In this document: one piece after another, positions 32,301 to 44,340 of the stretch | Layout: each line of letters starts with the position of its first letter | Position numbering within the stretch: the stretch's first letter is position 1 | Source of the DNA: Axinella damicornis | Lineage: Eukaryota > Porifera > Demospongiae > Axinellida > Axinellidae | Assembly: GCA_963931865.1 (NCBI GenBank) | Contig: OZ007509.1 | Span: 1,678,554-1,742,553, forward strand | Reading direction: 5' to 3' | DNA length: 64,000 nucleotides | Notes under the pieces: model-generated | The model's database searches: none | What the model saw: the letters and a program-made list of their open reading frames with translations, nothing else | What the model was told of the DNA's origin: nothing | Program-made: the position numbers and the translations under genes

Positions 32301-34756
32301 TCGGCGACTCCGTCGTTGGATGTCTTTATAACTCTGCTCTCTCTGGGAGAGAAAGGCTACCGAAGACTCTGTTCAGAGAGGAAGGTAAACTGTTGTATAA
32401 AGTATCTTCTCTGTGTGTGTCTTATAGTCGGACTCATCCACTGCAGGAGAACTATAAGTACCTCAAGGAGAAGCTGACCGAGGTGGCCACCAAACATGGG
32501 GAACGAGTGCTTCACACTCCAAAGAACTCCATTTCAATAGGTTAGTAACTTTCCGCAATCCCATGCTTTGAGGTTTGATTTGGGAACGAGGCTGAATGTG
32601 CTAATGTTGCTCTCCTTTTCCGTGTGGTGTAGCTGTGAGTTTATCCACCCTGCCAGCAGACTGGACAGAGTTCGGATCAATGCTGTTCATCAAGAACGTC
32701 TCAGGCACCAGGTATTTTGGCCTCATTCCCAGGCGCTCGGTGTGGGAGCGCCTGGGAACGAGGCTACAGGTATTTGTTTAGTCTCGTGCCCAGACTTCAC
32801 CCACAATGGATGACACAAGCCAGAATCCTTGGGCTTGTGGAAATACTGACGCCTTAGTATAAGAACATTTTGGGAAATGGCAGGAACAATTGGTCTCATT
32901 CCCAGGCTCATACCATCCTGGGAATGAGACTAGAGACTAGTCGGCCCTCACAACACTCCCTGTTTGTTTCTCTTCTCTGTGTGGTTGTCCAGAGGCAAAC
33001 ATTCATAGGCACAGGTGTACTAATTCCATCACATCCTTGAGAGGTACTGAGACAACCATGCTGCAAACGGGCGGTGTGCATCAGGTGTAGTGCTTTGGCT
33101 TTGCAGTGTGCTCACACAAGCTTGCCCTCTTGAGAACTAGGAAAAGCCTGGTCTGTGCACTTGATAGGCTGCACAGAATTGGTGTTTAGACTGCTGTTTG
33201 TGCTTGCACAAACTTGCCCTCTTGAAGTGGTTGTGAACTATATAGGAGGAGCCTGGTCTGTGCACTTGATAGGCTGCACATAACGGATGTTAGGACTGCT
33301 GTTTTGTGCTTGCACAAGCTTGCCTGCTGAATTCCCCCGGAAAGGTGGTGAACTAGGAGGGCTTGTGAGGTCTGTGATGAGGCTACACAGATTAGTGAAT
33401 TTCAGCGTAATTAGATGCGCTTGTAACGAGCACAAACTTGCATAGTGCATTATGTGAGCATATTACAGTCCAGTGTATTCATATACCCAAGCAAAACTCA
33501 AATGCAAAGCTTGTCATGTACAGTGGATTTTTACATGCATGCATGGTCTGTGTTGTGTATGGAAGCAAAGCAACGGCGCTTGTACATGTATCCTAAGTCA
33601 TTTCTCTCCATAATGTAACACGGAATTTCTCAAATGCAAATGTTATTCACATGCAAAACATATCACGATTCTCCACCCATAGTAATTTCCTGCCACTAAA
33701 GAACTAGTCACAGAACGCTCAACGTTCAAGAATACGGAACACAGAACATGCATGTAGATATTCACTGTATATGTTTTGCGCCATGCTATGGTTTTGCTTT
33801 GGCATAGCAAACCAAGAGTTTTGGTTTGCTTTGGTATATGAACACAATTTCTGTGATGAATCCACTGAATGCACAATGTTCAAGCGGAACTGAAAATAAT
33901 GGCATCTCAGCACTGTATGTTTAGTGTTTAGACAAATAGAATGGGTCAGGTAATAGAATTCTCCTTGCTTTTACGTGAGGTGAAGTAGTAAGGTATTAGC
34001 CTCGTTCCCAGTCCCACGCCCGTGGCCAGCTTCTGGGAACGAGGCTAGTACGGTAGGATTGACAAATTCCAGAGCATAATTGGTACATGCACTGGCAGCC
34101 TAGAGATTAGTGCTGCAGTACTAATGTGGCTTCACATCTGCCTTCCCCTAGGGTGGTGTCTCCAGGAGTTGAGAAAGTCATTGGGCCCCACACCTTTGCC
34201 AACTGGGGGGCACACTGTGATGCCTACCCGTGTGCATACTTCACTGCAGCTGCAGCCATTGGAATGGAGAAGGAAGAGGTGGATACCTTTGCAAAAAGGC
34301 TGGATAAAGTGTTCACAAACTTCAAGAGAAAACACGCTGGGCCCAAGCTAGATTTGGAGCTGCAGGATGGAGGACCTGTGCAGCCTGATGACGATGAAGG
34401 TATCATTTTTCTTTACACCAGGAGAGTAAAGAGTGTGTGCTATAAAGCAGAGCCGCAATAGAATCGTGCATGCATTCATTTAGAAATATTTGTGTTGACA
34501 AAAATGCGTGGGCATCGCAAGAACAAGCCATAACCTGTTCTGATTCTGAGGCTGGAACTCAATGAAAGCTGTTGACTGGTTTTATCAGGAGCGCATGAGC
34601 CGCCGAAGGCTCATGCGCTCCTGGTTTTATCAGGAGCGCATATTATGTGCTCCTGGTTTTATTACCAGCTATTCTGACCAACTTCCGACGCTTGGAACAA
34701 AATAATTAATCTTGCTTTTTTTCATAGGCATACCTAACAGATCTCCAGAATCTTGA
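26361..34756 (+). CDS. SEPSECS: O-phosphoseryl-tRNA(Sec):selenocysteinyl-tRNA synthase, 13 exons, 491 aa
   Basis: PLP enzyme that converts Sep-tRNA(Sec) to Sec-tRNA(Sec) with selenophosphate, the last step of selenocysteine synthesis; its presence implies a selenoprotein-making host. Exons: 26361-26474, 26668-26755, 27744-27810, 28129-28247, 28454-28612, 28947-29100, 29397-29499, 30809-30938, 32293-32384, 32447-32540, 32633-32711, 34152-34399, 34728-34756. The start [18 protein letters not shown] aligns with human MNRESFAAGERLVSPAYV. Motifs: [20 protein letters not shown] (tRNA/phosphate loop), [59 protein letters not shown], and [14 protein letters not shown] holding the PLP lysine (K284 in human). 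[16 protein letters not shown] closes the fold. The end ([10 protein letters not shown]) is shorter and unlike human; AATAAA at 34824 follows. Confidence 0.97.
26756..27500 (+). repeat. 35-bp minisatellite, about 21 units, in SEPSECS intron 2
   Basis: Unit GGTGCCCTAATGGACAGCAG plus GTCAGTAGCTACAGA. The array begins at the exon 2 boundary: the exon end TTAATGGACAGCA...CAGGTCAGTAGCTAC is itself the template, so each unit repeats an exon-derived TAATGGACAGCAG followed by the donor GTCAGT. Units differ by one or two substitutions; one has an extra GTGCGCC near 26945. Confidence 0.9.
28298..28372 (+). repeat. 18-bp tandem repeat, four units
   Basis: AGTGGCTGAGCGTGGCAA repeated with drift to AGCGGCTGAGCACGGCGA, in SEPSECS intron 4. 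It creates a chance in-frame ORF. Confidence 0.8.
28866..28946 (+). repeat. C homopolymer and CT tract at SEPSECS exon 6 acceptor
   Basis: A run of about 30 C residues, then TCTCTCTCTCGTCCCC... and CCCTAG, immediately upstream of exon 6 at 28947. It acts as the polypyrimidine tract. Confidence 0.8.
29586..29635. mobile_element. TAGCCTCATTCCCAGG hairpin copies in SEPSECS intron 7
   Basis: TAGCCTCATTCCCAGGAGCC ... GTGGGAACAAGGCTA. Further copies in the same intron are at 29793-29828 (almost nothing but the two ends), about 30160-30420 (nested or broken) and about 30672-30770, the last ending 39 bp before exon 8. Confidence 0.7.
31175..31294. mobile_element. TAGTCTCGTTCCCAGAC element in SEPSECS intron 8
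   Basis: AGTCTCGTTCCCAGACC faces GGTCTGGGACCGAGACT, with an AT/GC-mixed centre containing GCGTGTATCGCTT and AAAAGCGATCC. The last of these recurs near 34887. Confidence 0.6.
32718..32765. mobile_element. TAGCCTCG hairpin directly after SEPSECS exon 11
   Basis: GCCTCATTCCCAGGCGCTC faces GAGCGCCTGGGAACGAGGC only 6 bp past the exon 11 donor (32712). A second hairpin is at about 32892-32932 (GTCTCATTCCCAGGCTCAT ... TCCTGGGAATGAGAC). A donor this close to a strong hairpin could be structurally masked. Confidence 0.65.
33100..33440 (+). repeat. About 115-bp tandem repeat, three diverged units
   Basis: Each unit has GCTTGCACAAGCTTGCC...CTTG, AACTAGGA, GCCTGGTCTGTGCACTTGATA (shortened in the third) and GGCTGCACA. 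It lies in SEPSECS intron 11. Confidence 0.7.
33999..34049. mobile_element. TAGCCTCGTTCCCAG element in SEPSECS intron 11
   Basis: TAGCCTCGTTCCCAGTCCCA ... CTTCTGGGAACGAGGCTA, with a GCCCGTGGCC centre. Confidence 0.7.
34586..34654. repeat. Two adjacent CAGGAGCGCAT hairpins
   Basis: CAGGAGCGCATGAGCC, a 5-nt loop, GGCTCATGCGCTCCTG; then CAGGAGCGCATATTATGTGC TCCTG-type. They lie in the last SEPSECS intron. A third copy lies downstream at 35051-35088 and one arm is at 42964. Confidence 0.75.
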
Positions 34757-35397
34757 AGAACAAGTTGCATTTTTTTTTTGTCTTCTTGTTTGAAATTGTT
34801 ATTGAATCGCAATAATCAGCATCAATAAAAGGTACTATATTGATCAATGCAATTGCATGGTAAGATACTCAGGTTGTGACTAAAAGCAATCTGTGTTTGG
34901 ATTGGTTGGTCTGCAGGGGACCGAGACTAAGATTATATATTATCCTACAAACCACATTTAATTTTGAAGGGGAAAATTTGGATTTGCATGGTGGTAGATG
35001 TTCACACAATACAGGTAGCATCTGGCAACCAATTGCATTATAGTGCTAACCAGGAGCAAATAAGCCGCTGAAGGCTCATGCGCTCCTGTGCTAACCGCAC
35101 TGTTTTGTGCTGAAAGGCAAGCCGCTGTAATTGCCAGTTCCTCTAGCTGAGCAATTTACTGTGATCTGAAATTTTTTTTTGAGGTTACAGAATCACACCT
35201 CCAGCAATGACCTGTGATGAAAATAAAATCAGTACACTACACTTCATGGAGTAACTGTAAGTGATGAGGATACGATAATCAGCATCAGTACATACTGATG
35301 AACACAGTGGCATGGATAAGATACTGCATGCATGGGCCATGGGGTCCAAAGCTTAAGGTATGAAAGTCCAGCTACATGGTAAGTAGGCCTGGGTACG
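34757..35397. other. Spacer between SEPSECS and VOC gene 1
   Basis: Convergent 3' ends. Contains the GAGACTAAG end of a TAGTCTCG element (34887-34931), the GAGCGCAT hairpin (35051-35088) and AT-rich sequence. No gene seen. Confidence 0.5.
34824..34829 (+). terminator. SEPSECS polyadenylation signal
   Basis: AATAAA 68 bp after the stop codon predicted by splicing to exon 13, which supports that exon as the real 3' end. Confidence 0.6.
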
Positions 35398-36636
35398 TTA
35401 CTCCTCTTTGGGCGTAGCACATGCACACACGGCCCACTCGTATCCAAACGGGTCACGGAAGCTCCCGTAAATGTCACCCCAGAACTGGACCTTCAGCTCA
35501 ACCACCTTCTGGGCTCCATTATCCATGGCTTTCTTCCAGACCGTATCGGGATCTTTGACGTTCAGGTGGCAGACAATTCCATGTGGCTTTCCTCCAGCTG
35601 GGAGTAGTGATTCTTGCTGATCTGACACACAGCTGCCGTGCGACAGGTAGATTACACCTTTGTTTATCTTCAGTGAGCAGTGGATGATTTTCTTGGTGAT
35701 CTCATCCCTGTAGATGGACCCTTCCTCAGCACCAAAGACACTCTTCATCCACTCCACGTGCTTGTCGCCATCTGGGGAAAGAATGTACGGAATCACTCCA
35801 ACATCAGGCTCAGTTGCTTCCTTTACTTTTGCCACAGACCACTCGAACCCATAAGTGTCTACGAATGCTCCAAGCAGGTCACCCCAAGACTGCACTTTCA
35901 GATCAAGGACAGTTTGTGCACCCGTCTCCATGGCTTCCTTCCAAATAACCTGGGGGTCAGTGACATCCAGGTGACAGAGGAACTGACGCGACTTGGGTTT
36001 CCCTCCCGCTGGCTGCTGCACAAGCTCACTTGGGGAGAAATCGGAAAGGTAAACAAAGAAGCCATTCACTGCAATAGAGCAGTGCTGTATCCACTTCTTG
36101 TCGTCGCTGCGAATTAGAACTTCCACTTGCGCACCCAAAACGAGCTTGAGCAGTTCAACGTACTTCTCGCATTCGGAGGGAAGACGGAGGTACGGAACGA
36201 CACCAGGTTTGCGCGTATGCCCCATTGGTTTCTCAACCGCCCACTCAAAGCCGAACGGGTCTTTGAACATACCGTAAAGATCTCCCCAGGATTGTATCGC
36301 GAGTTCGACAACGGTAGTAGCTCCATTGTCCTGAGCGTTCTTCCAGATCTCGTTCAGACGCGCCTCGTCCATTTCGAGATGGCAATGTGCTCCACGTGGT
36401 ACTTCCTCCAAGGGCTGTTGCTGCTTCTCCGCAGGTTCGGGCGTGCACGGGCACACTCCATCACCAAGGGACATAATCCCGTCGTTTATGGCCATCGTGC
36501 AGTGCATCACCTTCTTGCCGTCGCTCGTACGGACGAGCTCGTTGACTTTGCCACCGAATACCTTTTTGATCCATTCGATGTGCTTATCGCAATCGGACGT
36601 GAGAAGGCAGGGAACGACACCTTGTTTATTCGACAT
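35398..36636 (-). CDS. Intronless triple PhnB-like VOC-domain protein 1 (412 aa)
   Basis: Three tandem glyoxalase/bleomycin-resistance (VOC) superfamily domains of the PhnB-like type, each about 130 aa. Each starts with GVVPY-like sequence and CEKYVELLK or CDKHIEWIKKVFGG (helix 1), then H-C pairs (MHCTMAINDG, QHCSIAVNGF, IHCSLKINKG), CHLDVTDPQVIWKEA, and ends SWGDLYGMFKDPFGFEWAV. The last is the PhnB-like signature W-G-D-x-Y-G-x-x-x-D-P-F-G. I chose the start MSNKQGVVPCLL at 36636, matching its divergent partner, over an ATG seven codons upstream. No intron, unlike nearly every other gene here. The enzymatic role is unknown: PhnB-like proteins are not proven glyoxalases. It diverges from a homologous gene across 409 bp. 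Confidence 0.9.
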   Translation of the reverse strand: MSNKQGVVPCLLTSDCDKHIEWIKKVFGGKVNELVRTSDGKKVMHCTMAINDGIMSLGDGVCPCTPEPAEKQQQPLEEVPRGAHCHLEMDEARLNEIWKNAQDNGATTVVELAIQSWGDLYGMFKDPFGFEWAVEKPMGHTRKPGVVPYLRLPSECEKYVELLKLVLGAQVEVLIRSDDKKWIQHCSIAVNGFFVYLSDFSPSELVQQPAGGKPKSRQFLCHLDVTDPQVIWKEAMETGAQTVLDLKVQSWGDLLGAFVDTYGFEWSVAKVKEATEPDVGVIPYILSPDGDKHVEWMKSVFGAEEGSIYRDEITKKIIHCSLKINKGVIYLSHGSCVSDQQESLLPAGGKPHGIVCHLNVKDPDTVWKKAMDNGAQKVVELKVQFWGDIYGSFRDPFGYEWAVCACATPKEE

Positions 36637-37045
36637 CTCGAGACTCAATAGCAGCAAGAACAGTTACTGATCAGTGGTCCAACGAACTAAGAAATGAGGC
36701 GAAAAGTCGATCTATTATACTGCACTTATGTGGCCTGCTAAATTAGTCTACTGTTTGTGCGTGTTTGTACTCGCCAACCAGCCTCGTCGTTCCCAGTCCA
36801 TTCTTAATTTTTTTTTAAAGCTTACCTAGTTTTTTTGATCGAGTGCCCCCCGCTATTTTTGCACACTGCGCGTGCGAGTGTCAAAAACTGTAGATGGGAT
36901 CCGGGAATGGGAACGCAGCTAGCTAATACTAATCGAGGGTAGTCCCGCATGCATCCCGAGCGCCAAAACGCTACTATTTAAGCACACATCAGTTTAGCTG
37001 TGTATTGCGTGTTCCTCGCCTGAAACGTAAGACGGTTCAGTAGCC
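36637..37045. promoter_or_regulatory. Intergenic promoter region between the two VOC genes
   Basis: 409 bp between divergent starts. It contains a TAGCCTCG-type element at about 36779-36922 (GCCTCGTCGTTCCCAGTCC ... GGGAATGGGAACGCAGCT) with an AT-rich centre, and CTATTTAAGC at 36973, a possible TATA-like box for gene 2. Confidence 0.45.
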
Positions 37046-38218
37046 ATGTCCGAGAGATCATCCAGGCCCGGTGTAATTCCTTATCTCCTCTCGTCCGATT
37101 GCGAAAAACACATCGAATGGCTGAAGAACGTCTTCGACGGAGAACTGAAGGAAATGTTCCACACTAAAGATGGCAAAGTGATGCACTGCGGTGTGGCTGT
37201 TAACGGTGGGTACGTATACATGTCTGACTCTGCTCCAAGCGCGCCCGAACAGCAAGGCGGAGAAGAGCCGCATGGGTTTCTGTGCCACCTGGACGTTGAA
37301 GACCCAAATGTGATTTGGGATAAAGCGGTCAGCAACGGCGCTACGATTGTTACTGATCTCAAAGTGCAATATTGGGGTGGTCTTTACGGCAGCTTCAAGG
37401 ACCCCTTCGGCTTCGAATGGAGCGTCCTCGAAGAAAAGAAATCTCCCAAACCAGGAGTGATTCCATGTCTCCTCACTCCGAATGGAGATTGCGAGAAGCA
37501 TATCGATTGGCTGAAAACGGCTTTTGGTGCAGAAGTGAAAGAAATCTTTACTGACAACGACAAAGTTACGCACTGCTCAGTTGTAGTGAATGGGGCGTAT
37601 GTATACCTTTCTGATGCACCCAGCACCCCTCAACAGAAGCAGGCTCTCCGTCAATTCATCTGCCACATGGATGTTCCTGACATCAAAGCATTTTGGCAGA
37701 AGAGCATGGACAAAGGTGCCAATACTGTAGTTGATCTGAAGGTGCAGTCCTGGGGTGAGTTGTATGGATTATTCAGGGACACATTTGGGTTTGGATGGTC
37801 TGTGTCTGAGGCGGAACAAAAACAGCAAGTGAAAGGCAGTGTGATTCCCTACCTTCTCTCTCCCTACTGTGAGAAGCAAGTGGAATGGTTGAAGAATGTT
37901 TTTGATGGAGAGGTGAAGCAGATGTTCCATACACCGGATGGAGATAAAGTGATGCACTGTTCTGTGGCTCTCAACAGTGGCCTCGTTTATTTAGCTGACA
38001 CTGATGGCATTTCCTCCAAGCAACAGCAGCACATGGCTGGTGAACCACAAGGTTTTCTCTGTCATCTGATTGTCCCCGATCCCAATGCTGTGTGGAAGAA
38101 GGCCATGGCCAATGGGGCTACCGCAGTAATGGATCTCAAAGTGCAGTCGTGGGGCGACCTCTACGGCAGTTTCAAAGATCCGTTTGGTTTTGGATGGGCC
38201 ATTGCTAGAGCAATGTGA
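37046..38218 (+). CDS. Intronless triple PhnB-like VOC-domain protein 2 (390 aa)
   Basis: Paralogue of the gene at 35398-36636 in mirror orientation. Three VOC domains begin at about residues 8, 135 and 263 with GVIPYLLSSDCEKHIEWLK, GVIPCLLTPNGDCEKHIDWL and SVIPYLLSPYCEKQVEWLK. Each keeps the H-C pair (MHCGVAVNGG, THCSVVVNGA, MHCSVALNSG), CHLDVEDPNVIWDKA or CHMDVPDIKAFWQKS, and a C-terminal WG-LYG-FKDPFGFEWSV-type strand. The ATG context (GTAGCCATGTCC) is good. Intronless like its partner. The inferred origin is an ancient gene built from three tandem domains, duplicated and inverted; bacterial origin is possible because PhnB-like proteins are mostly bacterial. Confidence 0.92.
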   Translation: MSERSSRPGVIPYLLSSDCEKHIEWLKNVFDGELKEMFHTKDGKVMHCGVAVNGGYVYMSDSAPSAPEQQGGEEPHGFLCHLDVEDPNVIWDKAVSNGATIVTDLKVQYWGGLYGSFKDPFGFEWSVLEEKKSPKPGVIPCLLTPNGDCEKHIDWLKTAFGAEVKEIFTDNDKVTHCSVVVNGAYVYLSDAPSTPQQKQALRQFICHMDVPDIKAFWQKSMDKGANTVVDLKVQSWGELYGLFRDTFGFGWSVSEAEQKQQVKGSVIPYLLSPYCEKQVEWLKNVFDGEVKQMFHTPDGDKVMHCSVALNSGLVYLADTDGISSKQQQHMAGEPQGFLCHLIVPDPNAVWKKAMANGATAVMDLKVQSWGDLYGSFKDPFGFGWAIARAM

Positions 38219-38741
38219 GACATGAGACAATGTATCTAAGAAACCTTATTACTCCTTTTCAGTCATTGCTATAGGAACAATGTATTTGGAAACCCACCCA
38301 CTTGTTTTTCTTCATTAATGCGTAATGAAGTTATTGCTTCAGTTATTGCTTCAGTTATTCTCCGGAATTTTTGGTTGCATATCCAAGTTTATCTTTTATA
38401 CTTGCATATAATATGATTGAAGGTCGCATGGTCTAATCCCTCCTGTGCACCCACCGAGCACCAGATTCCCTTACTGACTTCATTAGCCTTGTTCCCAGGC
38501 CCTACCCAGCTTTTCATTGCTTGCAGTGTGCATGGATAAGCAGGAGAGTTCCTGATATCTTTCTGGTCACGTCAGGCTCACGAGGAAAGGTACCAGGCCA
38601 TCCCCCGCTTTTCCGTACTGTAAGCGATTGGATGAGGCCTGGGAGAACAAGGCTAGACTTTCATTACATGTACTCCTGTACATGTGATTTCACAACCATT
38701 CTTCCATGATGAAGGCATGGGAATACAACGTAAACATCTAG
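38219..38741. other. Spacer with TAGCCTTG element
   Basis: Convergent 3' ends of VOC gene 2 and the LRR gene. A TAGCCTTGTTCCCAGGCCCT ... GGCCTGGGAGAACAAGGCTA element spans 38483-38654, with inner arms containing GCTTTTCATTGCTTGCAGT and ACTGTAAGCGAT. Confidence 0.6.
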
Positions 38742-39893
38742 TCAATGAGGAGTATTGGCTTCCTTTGGTACCTCTTCCAAATCTTCATAGGGAGTGTCCT
38801 GGCCAGAATCTTCTTCACTGTCATAGTATAGATTCTCACTCACATTTATGCTGAGCTTCCCATCAGGAGAAGTCCACTCACTCGAACTGCTCTGGTAGCT
38901 CTCTAACATAAATTTTCTTAGGCTGGTTAGTCCTTCCCTGCATGCGGAAAGTGGTGGAAACTTGAGTTTGTTACCCGATAGAGTCAAACCTTGGAGTTGA
39001 TGCAACTTGATGATTGAGAGCGGCAAAAAGCGCAGTTTATTGTTTGCAAGGTGGAGCTGCTTTAAAGAGACCAAACCCTCCAGCTGGAGTGGAAGAGCCT
39101 TCAAGAAGTTGTCAGTCAAGTAAAATTCTTCAAGTTTGGAGAGCTGGTTAATCGAATCTGGAAGATACCTTATTTGGTTTGACTTAAGGTAAAGTTCTTT
39201 TAAGCAAGACAGCTGGCAGACGTCAGGTGAGATGCTTCTGATCTTGTTGTTTTCCAGATTGAGTTGAGTGAGAGCTACAAGGTGACACACGCAAGCTGGG
39301 AGAGCTTCAAGTTGGTTGTACTGCAAGTGCAAGACTTCTAAATGCTTCAAGTTTGGCATTTCATCTGGCAAACTCGAGATGCGGTTGTTGCTGACGTAAA
39401 GTTCGTGGAGCTCGCTTAGCAGGCACACAACTGGCGGAAGTGCTGTGAAGCGATTGAACGACAGATCCAGAGTTGTTAAAGAGTGGGGGAGGAGTGTTTC
39501 TGCTGCGGCAAAGTTTGAAGGCAGACTCTCAAGTTTATGCTGCTTCAAAATAAGGTACTGGATTGGCAGTGATGAAGCAGCATTCAGAGCCGATTGTACA
39601 AATTCTTTTGGTAGAAAATGCCAAGTTCCTTGCCAGCGGTCCAGGGTGACTGATGCTGCCCCTTCATGTAGTCCAGCCGTGCACCTCATAATGACAACCT
39701 TAAACCAACCCGGATCAATGAGGCCTCCTAGACTACCATCAGGCCCTGAACCAGGAGCAGGTCTAGGAAGTACTTGGGGATTAGCAGGGGCAGGGTAGCG
39801 GGGTGGAGGGAAGCCATGCGGTACCCCATGTGGGGGGATTTGGAGAGGAGGAGGAGGATTTGGTTGAGGTACATTTGGATTCTGTGCTGCCAT
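38742..39893 (-). CDS. Leucine-rich-repeat protein, 383 aa
   Basis: Probable cytosolic scaffold. The N-terminus is proline-rich (MAAQNPNVPQPNPPPPLQIP), followed by a linker and then nine typical 23-residue LRRs (residues about 130-335), for example LTTLDLSFNRFTALPP, LHLQYNQLEALP, LYLKSNQIRYLPDSI and LHLANNKLRFLPLSI. The LP.(S/D).I pattern is that of the Shoc2/PIRL group. The acidic tail (SEEDSGQDTPYEDLEEVP) has no prenylation or membrane signal. I chose the second ATG (39893): the longer frame upstream crosses a credible 5' UTR intron (39901-39968, AAGCAG then GTGGGT; ends CTGTAG). I cannot name the orthologue. The start faces the SRSF10-like gene 236 bp away. Confidence 0.85.
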   Translation of the reverse strand: MAAQNPNVPQPNPPPPLQIPPHGVPHGFPPPRYPAPANPQVLPRPAPGSGPDGSLGGLIDPGWFKVVIMRCTAGLHEGAASVTLDRWQGTWHFLPKEFVQSALNAASSLPIQYLILKQHKLESLPSNFAAAETLLPHSLTTLDLSFNRFTALPPVVCLLSELHELYVSNNRISSLPDEMPNLKHLEVLHLQYNQLEALPACVCHLVALTQLNLENNKIRSISPDVCQLSCLKELYLKSNQIRYLPDSINQLSKLEEFYLTDNFLKALPLQLEGLVSLKQLHLANNKLRFLPLSIIKLHQLQGLTLSGNKLKFPPLSACREGLTSLRKFMLESYQSSSSEWTSPDGKLSINVSENLYYDSEEDSGQDTPYEDLEEVPKEANTPH

Positions 39894-39968
39894 GATGAAC
39901 CTACAGATGAAAGAAAGGATCAGCTCGTTAAAAAAAATTAGCAGCCAGTAAAGACTCCTAAAACCCAC

Positions 39969-43503
<3,535 letters not shown>

Positions 43504-44340
43504 CCCCAAACTATCCACACCGCAATACGTAGTGTGAAGTAGACACCACAGCATGTTCATTCCAACATGTTTTGCTACAATACAAGTACAATACATTGCA
43601 CGTCAAACACGTACTATTATTGATGGTATGAACACAGTATCACTCAAGATAGTTGTGGGTAGGCAATTATTTTGCTGCCGCTACCACGCAGGGTAACCTG
43701 CACGTGGAAAGAGGAATGGTAAAGATTATAATTGTCAGGTGCATTAGCAGGAGGTCTACTCTCACAATGCATATACCGTAGTCTCTTGAAAATATGCCCA
43801 TGGGCGATGAATTTAGAATCTGCTCAAAGAGGGGGATGGGCGTATTTTCGAGGACCCTTCTCCCAAAAATAGGCCCACCCTTGACTGTGTGTGTACATTA
43901 TGAGCCATGAGGATAGTACACATGCACGATTTTCATTCTTGGAGTGCAGGGCTTGCATTAGCAGGAGGTCCACTCTCACTATGGAGATGAGTGTGCAGGG
44001 CTTGCATTAGTCTCATACCCATGCCTTCTCATCCCAGCATGGGTACAAGCTTAGTGCATGTTGAGTTGGACAGTGAGCATAGTAACCATCTTTATATCTC
44101 AGCTCTGCACACTCGGTTGCAAGCACATGCATCATGCATGGCCAGGCAATCGTGGTGAGGCATAATGTGGATATGTATTGCCAGGTGAGGCATCATGTGA
44201 TATGTATTATGACATCAACATGGTGGGCACTATCAAGACCTCAAACCAGTTTGATAGATCATAGGTACACGTAGGTGAACACAGAGATCAACCTTGGCAA
44301 GAGTCCTGCATGCAATCGTATATAGTGCCCTGACAATTTT
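43504..44340. other. Spacer SRSF10-like / V-ATPase e
   Basis: Convergent 3' ends. It contains an imperfect palindrome at about 43788-43856 (GAAAATATGCCCATGGGCG / GGATGGGCGTATTTTCG) and a repeated GCATTAGCAGGAGGTC at 43741 and 43965. No gene seen. Confidence 0.5.

Noticed and set aside
35680..36657. Plus-strand ORFs of 145 and 174 codons
   Set aside because: Antisense shadows of VOC gene 1; the minus frame carries the conserved domains. The same applies to the minus ORFs over 37058-37626.
36637..37045. Bacterial-style promoter or operator between the VOC genes
   Set aside because: Nothing resembling -35/-10 or ribosome-binding sites; the spacer holds a host palindromic element, so the genes are resident in the animal genome rather than bacterial contamination.
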